Below are positions 1 through 7,700 of a DNA stretch of 41,512 nt, one piece after another. The position numbers and the translations under genes are program-made. The notes beneath the pieces are model-generated. The model did not search any database. It saw only the letters and a list, made by a program, of their open reading frames with translations, and was not told where the DNA came from. The stretch is taken from positions 1 through 41,512 of the forward strand of contig CAYQAS010000028.1 of assembly GCA_964415525.1 (NCBI GenBank), in the 5' to 3' direction. This DNA is from CAZPUI01 sp964415525. Lineage in GTDB: Bacteria > Acidobacteriota > Holophagae > Holophagales > Holophagaceae. The first letter of the stretch is position 1. The number at the start of each line of letters is the position of its first letter.

Positions 1-61
1 GGCGCCAGGTCCACCAGAGGTTCTGGGTCAGGAGATGGAGCTTTTCTTTCAAAGTGGGCAT
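1..61 (-). CDS. alpha-glucan (glycogen) phosphorylase, N-terminal 20 residues only
   Basis: The minus strand has an ATG at 61-59 preceded by an AGAGGT ribosome binding site, and the frame stays open to the window edge. The peptide includes the stretch NLWWTW, the hallmark of the N-terminal DUF3417 region of bacterial alpha-glucan phosphorylases. These enzymes remove glucose from alpha-1,4 chain ends with phosphate, giving glucose-1-phosphate in the cytoplasm. It lies 94 bp downstream of glgB on the same strand, so the two are probably co-transcribed. Only 20 codons are visible, so the call rests on this motif plus context; another DUF3417-containing glucanotransferase is a less likely alternative. 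Confidence 0.7.
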   Translation of the reverse strand, partial: MPTLKEKLHLLTQNLWWTWR

Positions 62-117
62 GGCGATACCTCTGGGAAAGTCGCAGGTCTGGCCCGGAAT
101 GGAGGAGACAACGCTAG

Positions 118-138
118 GGTGATCGGTCCGTGATCACC
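118..138 (-). other. intergenic stem-loop between glgB and the phosphorylase gene
   Basis: A perfect 7-bp inverted repeat (GGTGATC at 118-124, GATCACC at 132-138) encloses a 7-nt loop in the 94-bp gap. Neither strand has a T-run after it, so it is not a classical intrinsic terminator. It could be a processing or mRNA-stability hairpin or an operator; function is unknown. Confidence 0.3.
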
Positions 139-155
139 GTTCCTTGAAAGGCGAG

Positions 156-2351
156 TCAAATCCGCAGGAAAAGCGCACCCAGGGGCGGGAGGGTGAGGTT
201 CAGGGACCATGGGTGTCCATGGTGCGCCACGTGTTCAGTTTCCACGCTTCCCGCGTTGCCCCGGTTGCTGCCGCCGTAGCGCCCGCTGTCGGTGTTGAGG
301 ACCTCGCGGTAGCGACCCGGATGAGGTACGCCGATGCGGTAGTTTTCGTGGACCGAAGCCGTGAAGTTGAAGACAGCCACGACGGTCTGTTTGGGATCCT
401 TGGCGAAGCGGGCCAAGGTCAGCACGCTGTTGGCCTGATCCTCGCAGTCGATCCAGCGGAAGCCGAAATCCTCGCAATCCATCTCGTGGAGGGGCGGGAG
501 GGTCTTGTGGAGGCGGTTGAGATCCCCCACGAGGGTCTGGATGCCGCGGTGGTCATCCCGCTCCAGCAGGTGCCAATCAAGGCTGCGATCGTGGTTCCAT
601 TCGTGGGCCTGGCCGAATTCTCCACCCATGAAGACGAGCTTCTTGCCGGGATGGGCGTGCTGGTAGGCAAAGAGCAGGCGGAGGTTCGCAAGCTGCTGCC
701 AGCGGTCCCCAGGCATCTTCCAGAGCAGGCTCTTCTTCCCGTAGACCACCTCGTCGTGGCTCAGGGGCAGGACGTAGTTCTCGGAGTAGGCATAGAGCAT
801 GGAGAACGTCATGTCACGCTGGTGGTAGCGGCGGTAGAACGTCTCGAGCTGGAAGTAGCCCAGCACGTCGTGCATCCAGCCCATGTTCCATTTGAAGCCG
901 AAGCCCAAGCCGCCCATGGAGGTCGGCCGGCTCACCATCGGCCAGGAGGTGCTTTCCTCGGCGGTGGTGGTGATGTCCGGGAACTCGCGGTAGGCGGCCT
1001 CGTTGAGTCGGCGCAGGAAGGCGATGGCGTCCAGGTTCTCCTTGCCGCCGAACTTGTTGGGAATCCAGTTGCCCTCGGTGCGGCTGTAGTCGAGGTAGAG
1101 CATGGAGGCCACGGCGTCCACGCGCAGGCCGTCGATGTGGAACTGGTCCAGCCAGTAGAGGGCATTGGCGATGAGGAAGTTCTGCACTTCCGTGCGCCCG
1201 AAGTTGTAGATGAGCGTGCCCCAGTCCTGGTGCTTGCCCATGCGCGGATCGGCGTGCTCGTAGAGGGCAGTGCCATCGAAGTGGCTGAGACCGTGGCTGT
1301 CCTCGGGAAAGTGGGCGGGCACCCAGTCCAGCAGGACGCCGATGCCCGCCCGGTGGAAGGCGTCCACAAGCATGCGGAAACCGTCGGGATCCCCGAAACG
1401 ATTGGTCGGTGCGAAGAGTCCGAGGGGCTGGTAGCCCCAGCTCCCGTAGAAGGGGTGCTCGCTCATTGGCATGAGCTGTACGTGAGTGAAGCCGAGGTCC
1501 CGGACGTACGGCACCAGCTGCTCCACCATCTCGTGATAGGACAGCGATTGGCCATGCCATCGGTGCCGCCAGGAACCCAGGTGCACCTCGTAGATGCTCA
1601 TGGGGGCCTCGCGCCGATTGTGCTTCCAGCGTTCCGCCATCCAGGCTTGGTCCTGCCAGTCATAGCTGCCCAGGCCGCGCACGACGCTGGCGGTGCCCGG
1701 GGCGGGCTCGCATTGGAAGGCGAAGGGATCGGCCTTGAGGGGGAGCAGCTCGCCTTCCGGGCCTTGCAGCTCGAACTTGTAGAGGTCGCCGGGGCGCACA
1801 TGGGGCACGAAGAGTTCCCAGATGCCGCTGCCGACATCGCGATGCATCAGGTGCCGCCGGCCATCCCAGCTGTTGAAGGGCCCGACAACGCTCACACGGG
1901 TGGCATTGGGGGCCCACACGGCGAAGGCGGTGCCCAACACGCCCTCCCGCTCCTGCGGATGGGCGCCCATGACGTCATAGATGCGGTAGTGGCGGCCTTC
2001 CGCGTGCAACCACCGATCCATCTCCCCGAGCACGGGACCGAATCGGTAGGCGTCTTCCAGATCCACTGGTTCCGCCGTCCAGCCGTGGACGCGGTAGTGG
2101 TAGGGGAAGGATTCCGTGCCGGGGCAATCCAGTTCGAAGAGCCCCAGGGGGTGCGCGCAGGCCATCTCGACGGCGCGCCCATCCCGCTTGTCCACCAGCT
2201 CCACCCGCCAACTGTCCGGCAGAAAGGCTCGGACGTGCTGGTTGGGGCCATCCGGACGCATGCCGAACCAGGCACCGGGATTCTGCAGCCGGCCGATGAG
2301 GAAGGCATCGAGTGGGAAGGCAGCTTGTTCGAGGGTCATGGGGGGAATCAT
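156..2351 (-). CDS. glgB: 1,4-alpha-glucan branching enzyme GlgB
   Basis: GlgB cuts alpha-1,4 glucan chains and rejoins the fragment by an alpha-1,6 bond, making the branches of cytoplasmic glycogen. The 731-residue product has the usual bacterial length. It has an N-terminal CBM48-type region (FAVWAPNATRVSVVG near residue 143) and a GH13 barrel with all four regions: DWVPAHFP at 342 (Asp342, His347), GLRVDAVASMLYLDY with nucleophile Asp412, TTTAEESTSWP with acid/base Glu465, and PLSHDEVVYGK with His532-Asp533. The C-terminal beta domain ends LGALFLRI. The start at 2351 has a weak GTGG upstream; an internal ATG at 2339 has none. The open frame runs on upstream to 3821, but that part is antisense to the amidohydrolase and looks like a shadow. 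The phosphorylase gene follows on the same strand, and a debranching enzyme lies at 4786-9060. Confidence 0.95.
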   Translation of the reverse strand: MIPPMTLEQAAFPLDAFLIGRLQNPGAWFGMRPDGPNQHVRAFLPDSWRVELVDKRDGRAVEMACAHPLGLFELDCPGTESFPYHYRVHGWTAEPVDLEDAYRFGPVLGEMDRWLHAEGRHYRIYDVMGAHPQEREGVLGTAFAVWAPNATRVSVVGPFNSWDGRRHLMHRDVGSGIWELFVPHVRPGDLYKFELQGPEGELLPLKADPFAFQCEPAPGTASVVRGLGSYDWQDQAWMAERWKHNRREAPMSIYEVHLGSWRHRWHGQSLSYHEMVEQLVPYVRDLGFTHVQLMPMSEHPFYGSWGYQPLGLFAPTNRFGDPDGFRMLVDAFHRAGIGVLLDWVPAHFPEDSHGLSHFDGTALYEHADPRMGKHQDWGTLIYNFGRTEVQNFLIANALYWLDQFHIDGLRVDAVASMLYLDYSRTEGNWIPNKFGGKENLDAIAFLRRLNEAAYREFPDITTTAEESTSWPMVSRPTSMGGLGFGFKWNMGWMHDVLGYFQLETFYRRYHQRDMTFSMLYAYSENYVLPLSHDEVVYGKKSLLWKMPGDRWQQLANLRLLFAYQHAHPGKKLVFMGGEFGQAHEWNHDRSLDWHLLERDDHRGIQTLVGDLNRLHKTLPPLHEMDCEDFGFRWIDCEDQANSVLTLARFAKDPKQTVVAVFNFTASVHENYRIGVPHPGRYREVLNTDSGRYGGSNRGNAGSVETEHVAHHGHPWSLNLTLPPLGALFLRI

Positions 2352-2389
2352 GCCACCACTTGGCGGCCCCGGCGCACTCGACCCGAGGT

Positions 2390-2418
2390 TTGACGGGAAG
2401 GGTGCGCCACCGTTACAA
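2390..2418 (+). promoter_or_regulatory. possible sigma70-type promoter for the amidohydrolase gene
   Basis: TTGACG at 2390-2395 is a good -35 match, followed after 16-17 bp by GTTACA/TTACAA (2412-2418), a poor -10. It sits in the 93-bp gap between the divergent glgB and amidohydrolase genes, about 30 bp before the plus-strand ATG. Only the -35 is convincing. Confidence 0.3.
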
Positions 2419-2444
2419 GGAAGTCCCGTTTCCCTGAGGCAGCC

Positions 2445-3833
2445 ATGACCGCCACCCCCACTCGGCGCCACTTCCTGACCCAGCTGGCCGCACTCGGGGC
2501 CGCCAACCTGCTCCCAGGTGTGTCCCCCACGGCCCTGATCATCCGACACGGCCGGGTCTATCTGGACGGTCGCCTCCAGGAGATGGATCTGGGCATCACC
2601 CCGGAAGGCCGGATCCAGGTCTCGCCTCGGGGCCTCGGGGAGGCACGGGTCCTGGATGCCCGCGGTGGGGTCGTGGCGCCTGGGTTCATCGACATCCTGG
2701 CGGACAACCGGCATGGCGGCATGGAAGTCTTCGAACGCTACAAGCTGTCCGACGGCGTGACTTCGGCCTTGCTCCTGCACGGAGGTGCCAGTGATGTGGC
2801 GGGCTACCACCGCAGCCGCGATGGAATGCCCCACTGGGTGAACCACGGCGTGGCGGCCAAAATGGCGGACATCCGGCCCGCGCATCCGGACGTTCCCTCC
2901 CGGTTGCGCCAGGCGCGCTCGTGCCTCGCGGCTGGGGCCCTGGCCCTCTCCTACAGCATCGAGTACGCCCCGGCACCCTATGAGGAACTGCTGGCCTACG
3001 CCAGGCTGGCCGCGGAATTCGATCGGCCATTCTTCCTGCACCTGCGCCACAGCGCTCGGGAGACGGAATTGACGGGCGTCGACGAGGCCATTCGGCTGGC
3101 GCGGGAGGGGCGCGCGCGCATCCATATCGATCACCTCCACAGCACCGGCGGCACGCACGCCATGCCGGAGGCCCTGGCCCGCATCCGCAAGGCGCGTGCG
3201 GAAGGGCTGGAGGTCACCTGCTGCGTATATCCCTACGGCTCCTGGGCGACTTACCTGGCCAGCCAGCGCTTCGCCCCCGGTTGGCAGAAGCGCTTTGGAC
3301 TGGATTACGGCGACCTGGAGGTCGTGGGCACCGGTGAGCGTCTGACATCGCGGACCTTTGAAGCCTACCGGCGGCGCCCGGAGATCCTGGTGGCGGTGCC
3401 GGAGCGCACCATGCGGCTTGAAAAGACCGTGGATCTGGCGCTCCAGGAGGACTTCTGTCTCGTGGGCAGCGATGGCGGGATCGAACGCGAAGGGGGCGCC
3501 AACAACCACCACCGGGGGGCGGGGGCCTTCGCGACCGTCCTGCGGCGAACCCAGGACCTGGGCTGGCCCCTGGAGCGGATCCTGGCCATCCTCGGGGACC
3601 GACCCCGGAACCTGCTGCGACCGGCGCTTGAGGACCGGGGCGTAATCCGGGATGGCGCCGTGGCCGACCTCGTGGTGTTCGACCCGGCCCAGGTGCGCAG
3701 CCCGGCCAGCGTCGCTCGGCCCGCCCAACACTCCCTGGGCTTCCATGCGGTGCTGGTGGGCGGGCGTCTGGCTTATACCCCAGGCCGATTCCTGGCCCAG
3801 GCGGGGCGTCCGCTGCGCCACATCCCTCGCTGA
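2445..3833 (+). CDS. amidohydrolase of the N-acyl-D-amino-acid deacylase type, exported by a Tat-like signal
   Basis: The 462-residue protein looks like a metal-dependent TIM-barrel amidohydrolase of the D-aminoacylase group, which removes acyl groups from N-acyl-D-amino acids. The N-terminus, TRRHFLTQLAALGAANLLPG, resembles a twin-arginine signal, though the second residue after RR is H and a Sec signal is possible. The classic metal-binding HxH after the first strand is absent: residues 81-88 read FIDILADN where the family normally has FIDxHTHD. The usual NCG cysteine ligand is replaced by LHGGAS (His112). Candidate ligands that remain are His199 (FFLHLRH), His227/His230 (HIDHLHS) and Asp343 (VGSDGG). 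Start codon ATG has GAGG five bases upstream. It is divergent from glgB and 47 bp before the hemerythrin gene. Substrate unknown; the altered metal site suggests a distinct subfamily. Confidence 0.8.
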   Translation: MTATPTRRHFLTQLAALGAANLLPGVSPTALIIRHGRVYLDGRLQEMDLGITPEGRIQVSPRGLGEARVLDARGGVVAPGFIDILADNRHGGMEVFERYKLSDGVTSALLLHGGASDVAGYHRSRDGMPHWVNHGVAAKMADIRPAHPDVPSRLRQARSCLAAGALALSYSIEYAPAPYEELLAYARLAAEFDRPFFLHLRHSARETELTGVDEAIRLAREGRARIHIDHLHSTGGTHAMPEALARIRKARAEGLEVTCCVYPYGSWATYLASQRFAPGWQKRFGLDYGDLEVVGTGERLTSRTFEAYRRRPEILVAVPERTMRLEKTVDLALQEDFCLVGSDGGIEREGGANNHHRGAGAFATVLRRTQDLGWPLERILAILGDRPRNLLRPALEDRGVIRDGAVADLVVFDPAQVRSPASVARPAQHSLGFHAVLVGGRLAYTPGRFLAQAGRPLRHIPR

Positions 3834-3880
3834 GGTTGCGGAGCCTCAACGATTCGAAGCCTACGACCGATAGGAGCGGC

Positions 3881-4696
3881 ATGGACGTTCCCCGCTGGAC
3901 TCCCGAAATCTCGGTTGGCGAGGCCCACTTGGATGCTCAGCACCAGGGGCTCTTCGAGATGGCGGCGCGGCTCGAAGCGCTGATCCAGGAAGGGCCTACG
4001 GACTCGGGACTGCACGAGACACTGGTGTTCCTTCGCCGGTACACGATCCGACACTTCCTCACGGAGGAAGCTCTGCTCACGACCGCGGACTATGCAGACC
4101 TGCGCATCCACCGTGCCATGCATGTGAGATTGACCAGCGGGCTCCTGGAGCTGGAGGCCCGGGCAGGTGAGCTGTCGCTGATGGACCGAGCGGAGGGCAC
4201 CCGCGGGCTGATGTACCAGATCCTGGATCACATCCGCGAGGAGGATCGGGCCTATGTCCCGGCCCTGGAAGCCTCCCAGAGCCGCCTTGAGGTTGTGAGT
4301 ACGCCCTCCCACCTGCCGGTGACGGGTTTCGACAGCGTGGACCGCGACCACCTGTGCTTCCTCGGCCTGCTGGAGGGACTCCACGAGGCGGTTCAGGGTG
4401 GTCACGGGGAGCAGGAACTTCCGGAATTCCTGGATGCGGTCCAGTCCTATGCTCGTCAGCATTTTCGGAGAGAGGAGATGCTGATGGAACTGGTGGACTA
4501 CCCCGATTGTCGCGCGCACACCGCTGCTCACGAGGGGTTGATGCAGCACCTGCAAGTACTTCGGGAACGCCGCACCGCCGGAGAGATCGGCATGGCCCCG
4601 GAGGTGCTTCGGTTCTTCCGTACCTGGCTGAATGAGCACATCGGGGGGCACGATCTGGCGATGGTGCCTTTCCTGAAGGGGATGGAACGCTCCTGA
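3881..4696 (+). CDS. double-domain bacteriohemerythrin
   Basis: The 271-residue protein contains two hemerythrin domains in tandem. Hemerythrins bind oxygen at a carboxylate-bridged di-iron site, and bacterial forms serve oxygen sensing, delivery or storage. Both sites look complete. Domain 1 has His21, His58-x3-Glu62, His77-x3-His81 and His117-x4-Asp122. Domain 2 has His157, His194-x3-Glu198, His213-x3-His217 and His253-x4-Asp258. There is no signal peptide or transmembrane segment, so it is probably cytoplasmic. The start was chosen at 3881 because AGGAG (3872-3876) lies five bases upstream; the frame is open from a TTG at 3836 but lacks a binding site there. It follows the amidohydrolase on the same strand and may share its transcript. 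It converges with the debranching enzyme gene. Confidence 0.92.
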   Translation: MDVPRWTPEISVGEAHLDAQHQGLFEMAARLEALIQEGPTDSGLHETLVFLRRYTIRHFLTEEALLTTADYADLRIHRAMHVRLTSGLLELEARAGELSLMDRAEGTRGLMYQILDHIREEDRAYVPALEASQSRLEVVSTPSHLPVTGFDSVDRDHLCFLGLLEGLHEAVQGGHGEQELPEFLDAVQSYARQHFRREEMLMELVDYPDCRAHTAAHEGLMQHLQVLRERRTAGEIGMAPEVLRFFRTWLNEHIGGHDLAMVPFLKGMERS

Positions 4697-4724
4697 TCGT
4701 CCCATCTTTCATGGGCATTCAGCT

Positions 4725-4763
4725 GCAGGCGTCCGCGGATGGTGGTCATTCGCGGATGCCTGT
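4725..4763. terminator. long hairpin between convergent hemerythrin and debranching genes
   Basis: Arms AGGCGTCCGCG (4727-4737) and CGCGGATGCCT (4751-4761) pair over 11 positions with one G-T wobble on one strand, extendable by C4726-G4762 and a further wobble. The loop is 13 nt. It lies in the 89-bp gap between two convergent genes, a position typical of a bidirectional terminator. No T-run follows on either strand, so it would have to work without a classical U-tract or with Rho. Confidence 0.5.
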
Positions 4764-4785
4764 TGCCATGCGTTGGGCCGCAGGT

Positions 4786-7700
4786 TCAGGAGTGTTTTAG
4801 CCAGACCCTGAGCACTTCTGTGGCGCTCCAAGCCTGGGCGTCGCAACCCCGGGCTTGGTGGGGCGCGTCGCCATCGAGGATTTCCGGCAGGTGGCCGAGG
4901 CAGCCCTCGGAAAGTAGGCGGTCGCATGAAGCCAGCACAGCTCGAGCCGCAGCGACAGCCGCAGGTGCTCGGTCCCAGGCGGCGGCCAGGGCCTCGGCGT
5001 AGACCCCGAGGGGCCAACCCCAGGCAGTGCCGTTGTGGTAGGCGGGTTTGCGCCGGGTGTCCTCGTCCCCCTCATAGCGGCCCCAGTAGGGGTTCCAGGG
5101 ATCGTTGAGGTCGCGGCCCGCACCGTCGCGGACGATGATCGGCTCGGGGACCGAGAGCGGCGCGAGGCTGCGCAGGCCGCCAGGGATCAGCAGGTATCGA
5201 CCGGCTGCCTCCACGATGGCCTGGGCCGGGCGGCCGGTGACGACCCCGAGGCTCACCAGGAAGAGCATGTTCGGCCGCAGGGCGCCGTCTGGAACCGCTT
5301 GGCTCGCTGGGATCCCGCCGCCCGCTCGGAGGCAGTCCGAGGGCCAAGGGCAGCCGGGTCGCCAGAATCGCTCCAGGCTCGTCCGGGCGCGGGTCCGCAC
5401 ATCGGCCCAGTCGCCAGGCACTTTCTCACGCTCGAGGGTCGCCAGCAGGCGAATCCAGAGGGCCTGGAGCTCGATGGGGTAGCCCTCCCGGGGCGAGCCC
5501 GCGGGGTGATTGGTGTCCATCCAGGTGAAGTGCGGCGGACTCCACACCAGTCCGCTCTCCGGATCCACCCGCACGCCGACGGCGGTGCCCGCGAGGTGGT
5601 GTATGGCGATGGACGTCAGGACATCCAGGAGCGTGCGTCCGTCCTCCAGTGGCTCGCGGAGGAGGGACGGATCCTGCGCGGCGGCTTCTTCCACCGCCAG
5701 GGCGAGCCACAGGGGGGCGTCGGACGTCTCGCGGTTGGCCGTACTCTCGCCGCTGAGCATGTTGGGCAAGGTGCCCCGATCCTCGAAGCAGGCGTAGGTA
5801 CGGAGGATGGCGTGGACATCCGATGTCCACCCGGCCGCCAGCAATCCGCGGCAGGCGATGAGCGTGTCGCGGCCCCAATCCAGGAACCACGGGTAGCCCG
5901 CGATCACCGTGCGCCCCTCGCCGCGTCGGGCGAGGAAGGCCGAGGCCGCGCGGCGCAGGACGGTCTCGAACGTGAGCCTGGGCTCCCGCGCGATGGCGTG
6001 TGGGGTGACTGTGGCGGGCCGCTCGGATTCCGCGTCCAGCAGCAGCACGGCGGTCTGTCCGGCCGCCAGGGGCAGGTCGAACCAGCCGGGGCTCCAGGCG
6101 TCCCCGCGGTCACGCATCCCGCGCTCCGCCTCGATCGTGTGAGGCAGGTTCCAGCTCCACTCGGGATCGGGATGGAACGCGGCGCCCGGGAGTTGGGCGT
6201 GGATGGTGCGGTCGGCGGCCGGGGCGAAGCGGAAGCCATCCGGCAGCGCCGCGGTGGCGGCCTGGAAGAAGGCTTCGGCACCATCGCTGGCCAGGGTCTC
6301 CATGTGATAGCCGCGGTCCTCTAAATCCAAACGCAGGGTGAGACGCAGGGCGCGGTCGGAGGGCAGGGTGGTGAGGGCGGGATCTTCGAGGCGTGTGAAG
6401 GCGAGTCGCAGGGTGTTGCGGCCCTCCAGCAGCTCCGCTTCCAGCTGCACACCCACGGAGCGGCCATCCCCGGCATGGACGGCGAAGGTCCAGCGGGCGG
6501 GGGAGGCGGGATCCAGGCTCGCGAGGTTCTCGCCGTTCAGGGCGGTGAGAAAGCCATCGGCGATGGCCCAGGCCCGCAGACGCTTGGCCAGGACGTGGCG
6601 GTCGCAGGGCACATCGGGATGCAGGTTCACCGCCAGGAGCGCGTCGTATTTGGAACGGATGCGCCCCAGGTCGGCGTGAATGCGGGCCATGGCGCCCCGG
6701 CCGTTGGTGAGCAGGACGAGTCCCTCAGGCTGGTCGAGGTCCACCTTCGGGCTGCGCGGGGCGAGCCGCAGCGTGCCGCGGGTGATCCGACCCTCGCCGC
6801 GATAGCGCACGACCTGGAGGCTGGCATCGGCGCTGCCCTCGGGACCTGGATCCAGATGCACGGGGAAGATGGCCGCGAAGTGACCCCCTGCCCAGGGCAC
6901 GGAACGCAGGTGCAGGCGGCGCTTGCCTGCGTGCTGATAGGTCAGGGCGAAGGGGTCCTCGTCCCGCACCAGGAGCCAGTGGTCCGGGGGCACCACCGTG
7001 ATGCGGTGGGCGTCCGGGGCGGCCCAATCCACCACGGGCGCATAGCCCTCGCAGTCGAGGGCCTCATCCAGGGCAGCCATCAGATAGTGCTGCACTCGGT
7101 CCAACCTCAGGCGGGGCAGGGCCGCCAGGAAGGCGCCGGGATCCCGGTCCACCCGGACAGCCAGTTCGCGCCAGTCCGCCGGTCCGATGTGTTCCACCGG
7201 AAGCACCTGGGCGAGGTGGCGATAGGCCCAGGCGGCCTGGGCTCGGGCGGTGCGGTAGGCCTCCCCCGCCAGTCCGATGGGGGCGGTCTGCTCTGATAGA
7301 CAGAAGCTCTCCCCTGGGCCCAGCAGCAGGGTGAGGCCTCCGTCTGGCGCCGGGTGGCGCTCGGGCAGTGGCTGCCCCAGCAAGTCACTGGTGGGAGAGC
7401 CCAGGCCGCGCCAATCCGCGCCTTCGAGTTCGATGCCATGCCCATGGTCGGGATCCAGGTTCACGAGCACCAGGCATCGGTCCAAGCCCTCGGCGCTGGT
7501 GCGGCGCAGGGCAAGGACGGGGCTCGCATCGGTGCTGAGGCGTTCCACCAGGGCACCGTCGAAGAAGCACGGATGATCTCGCAGCAGTTGATTCAGGCGG
7601 GCCAGATCCTCCACGAGGTTCTCCTGGGCGTCCCAGGCGAGACCGGTGGCGCCGTGCACGGCGACCTTCTCGTCCGCCAGCCACTCCACGCCGCAGGTGA

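Noticed and set aside
144..2393. 749-codon open frame on the plus strand opposite glgB
   Set aside because: It is antisense to a gene with full GH13 motifs, has repetitive Ala/Val/His/Glu/Gly composition typical of high-GC shadow frames, and shows no domain or ribosome binding site.
2352..3821. 490-codon upstream extension of the glgB frame
   Set aside because: It is antisense to the amidohydrolase, has low-complexity composition, and would make GlgB far longer than its family; the CBM48-GH13 protein starts at 2351 or 2339.
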